Part shown: one piece after another, positions 16,098-25,110 of the stretch
Position numbering within the stretch: position 1 is the first letter of the stretch
How the letters are laid out: each line of letters opens with the position of its first letter
The notes under the pieces: generated by a model
Databases searched by the model: none
The model's input: the letters and a program-made list of their open reading frames with translations, nothing else
Told to the model about the DNA's origin: nothing
Source of the DNA: Pedobacter sp. Leaf170
GTDB taxonomy: Bacteria > Bacteroidota > Bacteroidia > Sphingobacteriales > Sphingobacteriaceae
Reading direction: 5' to 3'
DNA length: 64,000 nt
Assembly: GCF_920984665.1 (NCBI RefSeq)
Contig: NZ_CAKLBP010000001.1
Coordinates: 62,001 to 126,000 of the forward strand
Made by a program: the position numbers and the translations under genes

Positions 16098-16877
16098 TTA
16101 GCCTGCAAACAGCCAGTTTTGTTGAACATCTTTTCCGCTTTGAGCTTCTTTAATTGCAGCCACAATATTCGGATAGGCACCACATCGGCAAATATTGCCA
16201 GACATTCTTTCTGCAATTTCCTCATCAGAGAGCATTACCGGTGCTGCCTTTGTGCGGATGTCCTTGGTCAGGTAACTCACCTGACCATCTTTTGCTTCTT
16301 TCATCAATGCCACTGCCGAGCAGATTTGTCCCGGTGTACAAAACCCACACTGGAAACCATCGTGTTTTAAAAACGCAGCCTGCATCGGGTTTAATTCATT
16401 TCCCTTGGCAAGGCCTTCGATCGTGATCACTGATTTACCTTCACAACTTGCAGCAAGTGTCAGGCAGGATAATATTCGCTTTCCATCCAGGATTACCGTA
16501 CAGGCGCCACACTGACCGTGGTCACAACCTTTTTTAGAACCCGTTAGACCTAGTCTTTCCCTCAAGGTGTCCAGCAAGCTACTTCTGGAATCTACAAGCA
16601 CCTTTTTATCAGCAGCATTTACCTTAAAGCTTACCATCACACCGTTTTCAATGGCACTTTCCGGTAAATCTTCAATATTTATATCCGCAGCCCGGGCAAA
16701 AAGCTGTTCAGCCCCGATAAGATGACTGGTCAGTAAGCCAGCCGAAGCCAGGCCAACCAGTTTCATGAAATGCCTCCTATTTAAGCCCGACTGCGTAATT
16801 TCCGCTAATTCCTCAGGCATGAGGTCGCCGAAAAGTTTTATTTCCTCCGCTGTAAGTTGAGTTTTTTGCTGATTCAT
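16098..16877 (-). CDS. paoA: Aldehyde oxidoreductase, [2Fe-2S] subunit with Tat signal (PaoA/YagT-like)
   Basis: A 259-residue iron-sulfur subunit. An N-terminal twin-arginine signal (NRRHFMKLVGLASAG, R34-R35) points to export of the assembled heterotrimer to the periplasm. The plant-ferredoxin cluster is ligated by C118, C123, C126 and C138, and the second cluster by C177, C180, C230 and C232 (FQCGFC and NICRCG), the standard pattern. The signal is preceded by about 33 residues, longer than most Tat leaders but usual in this family. It lies 110 bp after moaC-mogA, the widest gap of the run, so an internal promoter before paoA is possible. Confidence 0.92.
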   Translation of the reverse strand: MNQQKTQLTAEEIKLFGDLMPEELAEITQSGLNRRHFMKLVGLASAGLLTSHLIGAEQLFARAADINIEDLPESAIENGVMVSFKVNAADKKVLVDSRSSLLDTLRERLGLTGSKKGCDHGQCGACTVILDGKRILSCLTLAASCEGKSVITIEGLAKGNELNPMQAAFLKHDGFQCGFCTPGQICSAVALMKEAKDGQVSYLTKDIRTKAAPVMLSDEEIAERMSGNICRCGAYPNIVAAIKEAQSGKDVQQNWLFAG

Positions 16878-16987
16878 TCTTTTGTTCTGCTGGTTATCAT
16901 AGCGGCTGAGGGATTGATTAGCCGCTCTACCATAAAAGAACAGTTGAATTGTGCGAAGGTTTCAGCCAATCAGAAATATTACAGAAT

Positions 16988-17893
16988 TTAATGCCGTTCG
17001 CCCTTAATCACTTTAAAAACATGCAAAACCTGGGGGAAGAGTGCATCAATGCTTTCCTGGGCACCCTTTACCGAACCTGGCAAGGTCAGCACCAAAGTGC
17101 TGGCTATCAAACCGCCAACGCTTCGCGATAGCATCGCATAAGGCATACGTTCCTGTCCATAGCGCCTGGCGGTTTCCATAATGCCATTGATCGATTTTTC
17201 TATCAATGGCCCGACGGCATCACTGGTCACATCCCGGGGAGAAAGTCCTGTGCCGCCGGTAAAAATCAGAAGGTCAACTTTTTGAGCCAATGTCTTCGTT
17301 TTTTCCTGAATGGTATCATACTCATCAGGGATGACTTCATAAAACTGGGTCTGAATACCAAAGGTTTCCAGTCTGGATACAATAATTTTACCCGATTGAT
17401 CGACTCCTCGACCAGATGAAATGGTATCTGAGCAGACGATAACCGCTGCTTTTAAACCCATAAAATCCAAAGGATTAAAATCCGTTTTTCCACCCGACTT
17501 TTTAAGGAGCTTAATCGATTCAATTTCAACGCCTTTATCAATTGGCTTGAGCATATCATACATCGTCAATGCGGTAACCGATGCGCCATGCATGGCTTCA
17601 ACCTCCACCCCTGTTTTATAAATGGTATGTACTTCGACCGAAATGATGATAGATAAATCTTTGATATCATAGCTTATCGCCGTAAACTCTACTGGTAACG
17701 GGTGACAATCGGGTATAACATCACTTGTTTTTTTTACGCCAAGTAAACCTGCTGCACGGGCAAATTCGAAGACATCGCCTTTGGGCACTCTACGTTGCTC
17801 CACCGCTTCTATTGTTTCTTTTTTAGACACTTTTACCGTTGCGGTCGCAATGGCAATGCGGAGCGTATTTGATTTATGCGTAATGTTTACCAT
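16988..17893 (-). CDS. moaCB: Bifunctional MoaC-MogA molybdopterin biosynthesis protein
   Basis: A 301-residue fusion of two cofactor enzymes. Residues 1-150 are MoaC (cyclic pyranopterin monophosphate synthase): PKGDVFEFARAAG, IPDCHPLP, GVEVEAMHGASVTALTMYDM and KPIDKG carry the known active-site Lys, His and Glu/Asp residues. Residues about 158-301 are MogA/MoaB (molybdopterin adenylyltransferase): VIVCSDTISSGRGVDQSG, FTGGTGLSPRDVTSDAV and LPGSVKGAQESIDALFPQ. The protein would thus act both at the first step after MoaA and at the adenylation step before Mo insertion. It starts 1 bp after moaE ends, so the two are coupled. Such fusions are known from other bacteria. Confidence 0.93.
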   Translation of the reverse strand: MVNITHKSNTLRIAIATATVKVSKKETIEAVEQRRVPKGDVFEFARAAGLLGVKKTSDVIPDCHPLPVEFTAISYDIKDLSIIISVEVHTIYKTGVEVEAMHGASVTALTMYDMLKPIDKGVEIESIKLLKKSGGKTDFNPLDFMGLKAAVIVCSDTISSGRGVDQSGKIIVSRLETFGIQTQFYEVIPDEYDTIQEKTKTLAQKVDLLIFTGGTGLSPRDVTSDAVGPLIEKSINGIMETARRYGQERMPYAMLSRSVGGLIASTLVLTLPGSVKGAQESIDALFPQVLHVFKVIKGERH

Positions 17894-17894
17894 A

Positions 17895-18338
17895 TTATAT
17901 ATTTTCTTTCCAATGGTGCGTACCGTCTTCGAAAATTTCCCTGCCCCATACCGGAAGTTCTGCCTTTAATCGTTCTACAATTTCCTCACAAGCCATAATG
18001 GCTGGTTTTCGATGGGCTGAGGAGGTGAATACAAATAAACAAATCTCCCCAGTTTTTATGGTACCCAAAGACTGGTAAACATGCATGCAGGTTAGGTTAT
18101 ATTTCTCAAATATTTCCGCTCTGATGGCATGCATCTGCTCCAGAGCAGTTTCCTGGTAAGCGGTGTAGTCGATTGCTGACACGCGTTTGCCGTCAATTTC
18201 ATCTGCCCTGACCTGGCCTAAGAAAATACTATGGCCACCGATCTCTTTTTTAGCACTGTGTTTTGCAATACTACCGCCAATAAAAGCAGGGCTTATCGGA
18301 CCATCAACAAAAATATTTTTTATGTTCTTCTCTTTCAT
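17895..18338 (-). CDS. moaE: Molybdopterin synthase catalytic subunit MoaE
   Basis: A 147-residue large subunit of molybdopterin synthase, which adds two sulfurs from MoaD thiocarboxylate to precursor Z. Typical stretches are HSIFLGQVRADEIDGKRV, IDYTAYQETAL, VYQSLGTIKTGEICLFV and SSAHRKPAI, with the conserved HR and catalytic lysines (VERLKAELPVWGREIF). I chose the ATG at 18338 because it overlaps the moeB stop in an ATGA arrangement; an upstream start at 18365 would add nine residues inside moeB. Confidence 0.93.
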   Translation of the reverse strand: MKEKNIKNIFVDGPISPAFIGGSIAKHSAKKEIGGHSIFLGQVRADEIDGKRVSAIDYTAYQETALEQMHAIRAEIFEKYNLTCMHVYQSLGTIKTGEICLFVFTSSAHRKPAIMACEEIVERLKAELPVWGREIFEDGTHHWKENI

Positions 18339-19447
18339 AACCGGGAGGTAAAAAATTGCTTCCAACGGGCAATTCCGCCTTTGAGGCTGTAAATATTTTT
18401 AGTAATTCCGTATTTTTCACAGAGTTGTTCCCCGGCGCCCAGGCTTCTGATTCCATGCTGGCAAATACAAACTATATTTTTTTCCAAAAGGTTTTCCTTC
18501 ATTAGCTTTTCAATCTCAGACATGGGAAACTGTCTGTATTCGCCGGAGCTTAACTTGGGTGATTCATAAACTTCACGAACATCAACAAGTAGGCAATTGC
18601 CCTTTGCTTTTATAATTTGTAATTCTTCAAAATCTATTTCGACCACGCCGGCATTATCAGCGGTTAAATTCTCAAATCTTAAACTTAAGAATGAGTTTTC
18701 ATCTTTGGCTCGTACATAACTGCCTGCCGGTCCGGGAGAAAGTTCAATTTCATATACAGATTGCGCCAATAAATTATAGTTCAGCAATTTATTTACCAGC
18801 GGCCTACCAATCCCACTCAACACCTTTATTGCTTCTGCGGCTTGCATCGTCCCAAATATACCTGGTAATACACCGATAACACCATTTTCAGCGCAATTCA
18901 AAATTTCTCCTTTTTCAGGTGGTATTGGAAAAACATCCCTGTAATTGGTGCTTATTCCGTTCACATCCGGCACATTGAAAACAGCCAGCTGTCCTTCAAA
19001 ACCGGAAACTGCTGCAAATACTAAGGGTTTTTTAAGTAAGACACAGGCATCGTTAATCAGATATCGGGCATTAAAATTATCTGTTCCATCGATGACTAAG
19101 TCATAATCCCTCAGAATATCCAGGATGTTAGCCTGGTTAATAAAATACGGGTAAGGTTTAAATATAATTTCAGGATTTAAGGCTGAAAGACTGATTGCTG
19201 CCAGTTCAACTTTTAACCTGCCAACCTCGCTGGTTTTAAATAATAACTGACGGTGCAGGTTACTAATCGAAACCCTATCACCATCGATAAAGCCCAGTGT
19301 GCCAATCCCGGCCCCGGCAAGATACTGAAGCGCAGGACAACCCAACCCGCCAACCCCGATAACGAGCACCTTCGCCTTCGCAAGCTTTTGCTGACCGGAC
19401 AGCCCGAAGCCATTTAATATCACCTGCCTGTTGTAACGTTCACTCAT
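18335..19447 (-). CDS. moeB: MoeB/ThiF-type adenylyltransferase with rhodanese domain
   Basis: A 370-residue E1-like enzyme that adenylates the C-terminal glycine of MoaD and, via its rhodanese domain, can supply sulfur. Residues 25-245 are the ThiF/MoeB fold: GVGGLGCPALQYLAGAGIG, DGDRVSISNLHRQLLF, DGTDNFNARYLIND and the cysteine in NCAENGVIGVLPG. Residues about 270-368 are a rhodanese domain with the active-site loop CQHGIRS. The four zinc-binding cysteines of E. coli MoeB are missing (TNYRDVF in place of the CYRC motif, and no second CxxC). It follows moaD by 6 bp. Confidence 0.92.
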   Translation of the reverse strand: MSERYNRQVILNGFGLSGQQKLAKAKVLVIGVGGLGCPALQYLAGAGIGTLGFIDGDRVSISNLHRQLLFKTSEVGRLKVELAAISLSALNPEIIFKPYPYFINQANILDILRDYDLVIDGTDNFNARYLINDACVLLKKPLVFAAVSGFEGQLAVFNVPDVNGISTNYRDVFPIPPEKGEILNCAENGVIGVLPGIFGTMQAAEAIKVLSGIGRPLVNKLLNYNLLAQSVYEIELSPGPAGSYVRAKDENSFLSLRFENLTADNAGVVEIDFEELQIIKAKGNCLLVDVREVYESPKLSSGEYRQFPMSEIEKLMKENLLEKNIVCICQHGIRSLGAGEQLCEKYGITKNIYSLKGGIARWKQFFTSRL

Positions 19448-19453
19448 TTATTG

Positions 19454-19687
19454 CTATCCTCCGGAAAAAGGTGGCATAATCGCAACAACATCACCCGATA
19501 AAAGTTTGCGGTTTTGTTGCACAATTTGCTTGTTCAAGGCCAGTTTATATTTAATTGTTTTAAGCGCAGGATAAGATTCTTCCAGTTGCAGTTTTAAGCC
19601 ATCTGTATCCATAGGCTCATCAGTCTTCAGACTAGTGATGGTCATAATTTCGGCAATTTTGCCAAAGCTCAGAATATTGATTTCCAT
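19454..19687 (-). CDS. moaD: Molybdopterin synthase sulfur carrier MoaD
   Basis: A 77-residue ubiquitin-fold protein ending in PPFSGG; the terminal Gly-Gly is adenylated by MoeB and converted to the thiocarboxylate that feeds MoaE. Residues VNxxI-type β-strand 1, ALNKQIV and SGDVVAIMPPFSGG are characteristic. Length is normal. It lies between the TauE/SafE gene (32 bp) and moeB (6 bp). Confidence 0.9.
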   Translation of the reverse strand: MEINILSFGKIAEIMTITSLKTDEPMDTDGLKLQLEESYPALKTIKYKLALNKQIVQQNRKLLSGDVVAIMPPFSGG

Positions 19688-19719
19688 ATTGCTAATTTAC
19701 CTTAAGAATCTATGATATC

Positions 19720-20460
19720 TTAAGCATAAGTGAAAAGTAATTTATATGCTGCGAGTGCTAGTACACAGGCCAGAACATTTTTTAAGATTGATTGAGGAAA
19801 TTTTAAAGCGCCAAAATAAGCGCCACAACAGCCGCCAACAAAGGCCACAAGAACATAGGCAATCATATCCTGATTAAAAGTGATGCCTTTAACCAATTGG
19901 CCGCCAAGTCCTGAAACTGAATTGACGAAAATAAATGCCGCACTTATGGCCGCTGTTTGTTTTTGATCTGTCCACTTCAAAAGGAGCAAAATAGGCGAAA
20001 GAATAATACCTCCCCCAATACCAATCATACCGGAAAGCAGACCGATGATACCCCCAATAATTAAAGAAAGGGCAAAATTTGCCGCTTTAAAATCTTTTGG
20101 TTCGGTATTTTTAAAAAAGAAAAAACGTATTACCGGTATAAGCAATAAAACGCCTAATATTTTTTTGTAGAGATTGCTGTCGGTTGCCATCGTGCCACCT
20201 AAAAAAGAAAGCGGAACGGAGGCTAAAGCAAAAGGCCAGAATATTTTCCATTTAAAGTGCCTGCCACGGTAAAACTGAATGAAGGAAACTGAGGAAACAA
20301 AAAGATTCAATAGTAGTGCCGTTGGTTTCATTATCAGAGGCGAGATTGAAAAAATAGCCATTAAAGCAAGGTAGCCGCTTGCGCCACCATGCCCAACGGA
20401 AGCATAGAGAAAAGCTACAATGAATAAAAGCCCGAAAAAAAGTAGGAGTTCTGCCTGCAT
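19720..20460 (-). CDS. TauE/SafE family membrane permease
   Basis: A 246-residue protein with about eight hydrophobic segments and the two family repeats (VGHGGASGYLALMAI near 22-36 and GMIGIGGGIILSPILLLL near 143-160). TauE/SafE proteins move sulfite, sulfoacetate or other small organic anions. Its place between moeA and moaD in a tight molybdenum-cofactor operon suggests a linked role, for example anion handling during sulfur transfer or molybdate movement. This is inference only: no molybdate transporter of known type is in the window. Confidence 0.88.
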   Translation of the reverse strand: MQAELLLFFGLLFIVAFLYASVGHGGASGYLALMAIFSISPLIMKPTALLLNLFVSSVSFIQFYRGRHFKWKIFWPFALASVPLSFLGGTMATDSNLYKKILGVLLLIPVIRFFFFKNTEPKDFKAANFALSLIIGGIIGLLSGMIGIGGGIILSPILLLLKWTDQKQTAAISAAFIFVNSVSGLGGQLVKGITFNQDMIAYVLVAFVGGCCGAYFGALKFPQSILKNVLACVLALAAYKLLFTYA

Positions 20461-20467
20461 TCTCTTA

Positions 20468-21646
20468 TTATTCGGGTATTAATAAAACATTCACAATCTC
20501 GCCTGGTGTAAAATTGTCACGATCTTCATCCAGGATAATCAGGCAATTTGCCTGCGCGAAGGAACGCAGTCTGAAGGATTCCTGTGCATCCAGTGTTGAT
20601 GCTTTGCCATCCAAATAATTTCCTTTTAAAAAATGAGTGAGTCCGATAGGTTTTTTATAATGATTTAACAATTCTGCCCTAATTTGATTTACGGGATTTT
20701 GTTTACCGGAAAGAGCGCATATTGCAGGTAAAACATAATTATAAAAGCAGCTTAAAACAGATGATGGGTTACCAGGCAAACCAAACACCAGTTTCCGATT
20801 GAGTTTTCCGAAGAATAATGGTTTACCGGGTTTTTGCTTTACTTTATGAAAAATATGCTCAATATTACAGCATCTGGACGCATCTAAAACAAAATCATAA
20901 TCGCCAACGCTAACCCCACCTGTTAAAATCACCACATCACTTATATCTAACGCCTGCTGAATAACCTGTATTAAAACCTCGAGATCATCATCCGCTTCAA
21001 ATATTTTTAGCACCTTTATTCCAGCCTGTTGCAGCGCAGCCCTCAATGAATAGGAATTGGATTCATAAACCTGCCCGAACTGCAGGACTGAACCCGGCTT
21101 AGTCAGTTCTTTTCCCGTAAGAATAATCGAAACTTTCGGCATAGGATACACCAAAACCTGAGTGATGCCTATGCCAGCTAAAAATCCAATGGCTGCCGGA
21201 GTCAAAAGATTACCTTTGAGCATGGCTAGCGCTCCGGTTTTAATTTCTGAGCCTTCGTTTCTGGTATTTGAACCTAGAGAAAGATTTGGGTCTTGAATGA
21301 CCAGTTGGCCGCCATCGAAACCTGTTTTCTCTTGCATCACTACCGTGTCTGCGCCTTTTGGCAATGGTGCCCCCGTAAAAATCCTGCAGGCTTGCCCGCT
21401 TAAAATTTCACCGTCTTGTGAAGTTCCGGCTGCCATTTCACCAACCAGATCAAGTGCTGAATGTCTATCGGTAAATTTTATGGCATAACCATCCATAGAG
21501 GACTGTTTGAAGGCAGGAATGTTGCAGATGGCAAATACGTCTGCTGCTAAAACATGCTGATGTGAGCAGGAAATATGCTGCTCGACCGGTGAAAGCATTA
21601 TAGAATGCCCGGCGATAAAATCTTTTGCTTGTTCTACCCCTATCAT
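20468..21646 (-). CDS. moeA: Molybdopterin molybdenumtransferase MoeA
   Basis: A 392-residue enzyme that inserts molybdate into adenylated molybdopterin. The N-terminal MoeA domain has NIPAFKQSSMDGYAIKF and AGTSQDGEILSGQACRIFTGAPLP (two pieces); the MoCF-binding domain has VVILTGGVSVGDYDFV; and the end of that domain has PGKPLFFGKLNRKLVFGLPGNP (two pieces). The ATG at 21646 lies 4 bp after the moaA stop and is preferred over a TTG at 21661 that would overlap moaA. Confidence 0.93.
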   Translation of the reverse strand: MIGVEQAKDFIAGHSIMLSPVEQHISCSHQHVLAADVFAICNIPAFKQSSMDGYAIKFTDRHSALDLVGEMAAGTSQDGEILSGQACRIFTGAPLPKGADTVVMQEKTGFDGGQLVIQDPNLSLGSNTRNEGSEIKTGALAMLKGNLLTPAAIGFLAGIGITQVLVYPMPKVSIILTGKELTKPGSVLQFGQVYESNSYSLRAALQQAGIKVLKIFEADDDLEVLIQVIQQALDISDVVILTGGVSVGDYDFVLDASRCCNIEHIFHKVKQKPGKPLFFGKLNRKLVFGLPGNPSSVLSCFYNYVLPAICALSGKQNPVNQIRAELLNHYKKPIGLTHFLKGNYLDGKASTLDAQESFRLRSFAQANCLIILDEDRDNFTPGEIVNVLLIPE

Positions 21647-21650
21647 TAAA

Positions 21651-22631
21651 TTAGCCACCAATGGTAATCATACTTCTATTGCTAAGGGTTTCGGGGTCCA
21701 GGTTTTCAAAATTTTGACCTAACTGTCCACCAAGCGCCTTTTCTTTAGACCAAATTGAGGCCTTTATTAAAGGCAGGATCTCCTGCCCAGCGCGGAAAGC
21801 ACTCAATAGATCCGTTTCCCCAACTGAAAATAAGCAGTTTTTTAATTTACCGTCAGCGGTTAAGCGCATTCTGTTACAGGTACTGCAAAATGGCGCTGTC
21901 ATAGTGCTGATTATCGCAAATGAGCCCTCATGTCCTGGAATCATAAAGGCTTTTGCCGTATCGTTTGGAGCAGATTTAACCGGCAAGACTATAAAATGCT
22001 GCTCAACTGTTTTCAGGATTTCATCCAGCGAAAACATCTTGTTACTGGTCCATTTATTTCCTGCAAAAGGCATAAATTCTATAAACCTGATCTGAATTGG
22101 ATTATGTCTGGTCCAATCGATGAAATCTTTGATTTCGCTATCATTTAAACCTTTCATCACCACCATGTTTATCTTCACCGAAATTTTATGTTGCAACAGT
22201 AATTCAACATTACTGCGCACCTGGTGAAAAACATCTCTTCTGGTAATGAGCAAAAACTTTTCAGCCTGTAATGTATCTAAACTGATATTTACCGTTTTTA
22301 TGCCTGCTTCCAGCAAAACAGGCAGCATTTCAGCGATACGGGTGCCATTGGTGGTGATAACCAATTCAATCGGAAGTTTTCCAAGACCCAAAATAATTTC
22401 TGCAGCGTCTTTTCTTACCAGGGGTTCCCCACCGGTAAGTCGGATTTTCTTTACGCCCTGTTCCACGAAAGTTTTAGCAATCGATAAAATTTCCGCAGGC
22501 TGCATGAGCCTGGATGCTGGTGTGAAGTCATAGTCTTCATCTGGCATACAGTAAAAGCAGCGGAAGTTACAGTTATCGGTTAACGATATACGCAAATAAT
22601 CATGCACTCTGCCGAAGGAATCTGCTATCAT
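21651..22631 (-). CDS. moaA: GTP 3',8-cyclase MoaA
   Basis: A 326-residue radical-SAM enzyme that starts molybdopterin synthesis by cyclising GTP together with MoaC. The SAM cluster is bound by C21, C25 and C28 (DNCNFRCFYCMP), the second [4Fe-4S] cluster by C249, C252 and C266 (FCSTCNRMRL...KNC). LTGGEPLVRKD and NISLDTL are conserved. The protein ends in Gly-Gly, as required in functional MoaA. Its start overlaps the mocA stop by 4 bp. Confidence 0.95.
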   Translation of the reverse strand: MIADSFGRVHDYLRISLTDNCNFRCFYCMPDEDYDFTPASRLMQPAEILSIAKTFVEQGVKKIRLTGGEPLVRKDAAEIILGLGKLPIELVITTNGTRIAEMLPVLLEAGIKTVNISLDTLQAEKFLLITRRDVFHQVRSNVELLLQHKISVKINMVVMKGLNDSEIKDFIDWTRHNPIQIRFIEFMPFAGNKWTSNKMFSLDEILKTVEQHFIVLPVKSAPNDTAKAFMIPGHEGSFAIISTMTAPFCSTCNRMRLTADGKLKNCLFSVGETDLLSAFRAGQEILPLIKASIWSKEKALGGQLGQNFENLDPETLSNRSMITIGG

Positions 22632-23218
22632 TTAGGGTTGATTAAATTTTGGTAGTCAAGCTCAGTATCGATATCAATGCTTCCAAGTTCAAATGCAACT
22701 GAAGCACTATCATCGATATGCTGTTGTATTAATTCTTTGGCGCCATGGGAGCCTTGAACGCCTACCAATTTAGTAAAATACTTCTTATTGAACAAGGTTG
22801 GTGTACCTGTTGTTTTTGAATAAGCTGAGCTTACAATGTTTTTCTTATCCGATAGGTGCTTTGTATGCAATGCTTTAAATACCTCCGGGTTGATATGGGC
22901 CTGGTCTGCGACAGTGATTATTACGTTTTTTATATTTTTAAAATCTGTTAAAACCTTCTTAACGCCCAGGCTGATGCTTGAAGAGATCCCCTTTTCCCAA
23001 TCTTCATTGATCAGATAAATAACCTGCGGATCATTATGTGAAGCTTTAATAGCATCTGAGTATGCACCAAGCACAACGATGACCGGATGAAACGGGGTAT
23101 TTAAAGCTGAAGCGGTCACTGAGGCTAAAAGCGTTTGCTTTTTATATTGTAATAACTGTTTTGGTCTGCCTAATCTGCTGGAATTCCCAGCGGCCAGTAT
23201 GATAATTGCCGTACTCAT
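22628..23218 (-). CDS. mocA: MobA-like NTP transferase (MocA, molybdopterin cytidylyltransferase type)
   Basis: A 196-residue nucleotidyltransferase with the signature LAAGNSSRLGRPKQLL at residues 8-23 and a conserved VADQAHINPEVFKAL. In operons with XdhC and xanthine-dehydrogenase-family enzymes, this type makes the cytosine dinucleotide form (MCD) of the cofactor, which PaoC-type enzymes use. CTP rather than GTP preference is inferred from context. The start overlaps the xdhC stop by one base (TAATG). Confidence 0.88.
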   Translation of the reverse strand: MSTAIIILAAGNSSRLGRPKQLLQYKKQTLLASVTASALNTPFHPVIVVLGAYSDAIKASHNDPQVIYLINEDWEKGISSSISLGVKKVLTDFKNIKNVIITVADQAHINPEVFKALHTKHLSDKKNIVSSAYSKTTGTPTLFNKKYFTKLVGVQGSHGAKELIQQHIDDSASVAFELGSIDIDTELDYQNLINPK

Positions 23219-24327
23219 TAATCTGCTTTCACCTGGTAAAAGTGGATGGGGTTTTTCTTTTCTTTCAACATCATTGCGGATGCGCCGGTAAAAACAGTTT
23301 TAATTTCTGCTACAATAGAAACTGCAATTTCTTCCGGTGATTCCGCTCCGATATCTAAGCCAATGGGTCCGTGCACCCTTTCAGCGTCATCTTCCTGCGC
23401 TAAATCCTCCAACATTCTTAGTAATTTCTTTTTGGGACCTAAAGTACCAATATATCGGGCTTCTGAATGAAGCAAAATGCCCAGCAATGCTAAATCGTAA
23501 TTATAATTATGGGTCATGAGCACAAAGGCTGTCTGTTCATCAATTCGTAGCTGATGCAGCAACTGCTCAGGTTTCAACACCAGGGTCTTGCTCACTTTTG
23601 GAAACCGCTGGGCCGTGCAATGGGTTTGCCTCCCATCCACAACCACTACCTCCCAGCCTAAAAAGGTCGCCATTTCTGCTAACGGTTGCGCATCATTTCC
23701 GGCCCCAGCAATCACAAGTTGTATAGGAGGCGGAATGAACTCCAGTAAAGCATCAAATGTTTTGCCCGAGACTACATAAGACTCCATTGTGGAGCGTTTG
23801 AGTTTGAGCACATCAAAAGCATCGTTTTTAACCGAACCGGCAATTTCAGAATCGAGTTTATCCGTCGAGTCATTCTCCCTAAAAAGCATAACAGAACCAG
23901 GCTGTTGTTTATCATTCATCGCAAAAAGTGTAGCCATTACACAGTTTTCTCGACTGGCGTTTGCCGCTTTCAATAACTCGATTGGATTTATCTCATCCTG
24001 CGCAAAAATGGGCTCAAAGAGAATGTGGACAATACCATTGCAACCCAGTTGCACACCAAACTTAGCATCATCTTCGTCGGTGGTATCGTATCTTATCAGT
24101 TTATTCTCACCCTGATGAATTGCAGATAAGGCCTTTCTCAAAGCATCCCCTTCCAGGCAACCACCACTTATCGCACCCGTTAGGTTTCCATCATCGGTGA
24201 CCAACATCCTTGCGCCCGGCCTGCGATATGAGGAACCATCCACCTTTACCACAGTCGCCAAAGCAGCTCTTTTACCTGTCGATACAGCTTCTTTGTACGC
24301 ATCAAGGATATCAACAATTTCTTTCAT
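23218..24327 (-). CDS. xdhC: XdhC/CoxI family Moco chaperone
   Basis: A 369-residue protein that binds the modified (sulfurated, MCD) cofactor and delivers it to xanthine-dehydrogenase-family apoenzymes; PaoD plays this part for PaoABC. The N-terminal XdhC/CoxI domain (residues 14-85) has VKVDGSSYRRPGARMLV and GAISGGCLEGDA. The C-terminal Rossmann domain (200-345) has QLVIAGAGNDAQPLAEMA and VLMTHNYNYD. It is the first gene of the molybdenum run; a candidate -7 box lies about 50 bases upstream. Confidence 0.92.
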   Translation of the reverse strand: MKEIVDILDAYKEAVSTGKRAALATVVKVDGSSYRRPGARMLVTDDGNLTGAISGGCLEGDALRKALSAIHQGENKLIRYDTTDEDDAKFGVQLGCNGIVHILFEPIFAQDEINPIELLKAANASRENCVMATLFAMNDKQQPGSVMLFRENDSTDKLDSEIAGSVKNDAFDVLKLKRSTMESYVVSGKTFDALLEFIPPPIQLVIAGAGNDAQPLAEMATFLGWEVVVVDGRQTHCTAQRFPKVSKTLVLKPEQLLHQLRIDEQTAFVLMTHNYNYDLALLGILLHSEARYIGTLGPKKKLLRMLEDLAQEDDAERVHGPIGLDIGAESPEEIAVSIVAEIKTVFTGASAMMLKEKKNPIHFYQVKAD

Positions 24328-24374
24328 AGGTATTTTGCAAAACTTAAAAATTCAAAATAAAAAATCAGCTCGTC

Positions 24375-24382
24375 CAAAGGTA
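24375..24382 (-). promoter_or_regulatory. Candidate -7 box of the molybdenum operon
   Basis: Reads TACCTTTG on the minus strand, a full TAnnTTTG match, about 47 bases before the xdhC ATG. No TTTG at -33 spacing was found, so support is partial. Confidence 0.4.
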
Positions 24383-25110
24383 ACAGAAGAAAGACTTTAA
24401 AGTGTTGTTGTGTTAAATAAATTACCAATAAGCGCAATGTATAATTTTCAGTTTTAGTATATATACGGAAACGTTGAAAGCGGCTATTTTTCACACATCA
24501 GATTAATGCCCGGTGTGCCTACATCAGCAAGGCTAAAACAACAGGCTTCCAATGCTAAAAATCAAAATAGGGGGTTTATGGTATCGGCATGTTCATCTGT
24601 TTCTATGTCAAAAAGATCCTGTTCTTCCAATTTGATATATTTAAAATCTTAATCTTCTAATAAAGTTGGTAGGCTGAAAACCTATTACCGTTTACACCGA
24701 ATGAAATAAAAAGACAAAATAAATCCCCTGGTATTTGCATATCAGAGGATTCTTCTTTCATCCGAAAGGTTGGAGGATCGTCATCCATTGATCCCCATGA
24801 CTACAATGTCTTCTGCAATCCTATATAATTTAATCTCTACAAACAATACTCAATATTAAGTATTGATTGGTTAAGATACTTATGCCGAAGATTTTTGTCT
24901 AAAAGTTATACAATCATGTTCAATCCTTTGAAGTTGTAAAAAACAAGATTTAGAATAGTTAAATCCAGCGATTGGATGCAATACGGAAAGTATAAAAAAC
25001 CGGAAATTATGGGAGTTGTATAATGGCTCAGTTAAAATTTCATCCATCCTAAAAGAATTCGAACCTTTCTGTAACTATGATGTTCTTTAATTACATCAAT
25101 AAGGAAAATT
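24383..25110. other. Intergenic, no gene recognised
   Basis: About 730 AT-rich bases between the divergent xdhC and small-lipoprotein genes. An imperfect hairpin near 24726-24758 (AATCCcCTG with CAGaGGATT) followed by CTTCTTTC resembles a plus-strand terminator without a gene in front of it. No coding sequence, RNA gene or molybdenum-cofactor riboswitch-like structure was recognised. Confidence 0.4.

Noticed and set aside
24383..25110. Molybdenum-cofactor riboswitch before xdhC
   Set aside because: No multi-stem structure with conserved loops could be recognised by eye, and the leader of about 40-50 bases from the candidate promoter would be too short.
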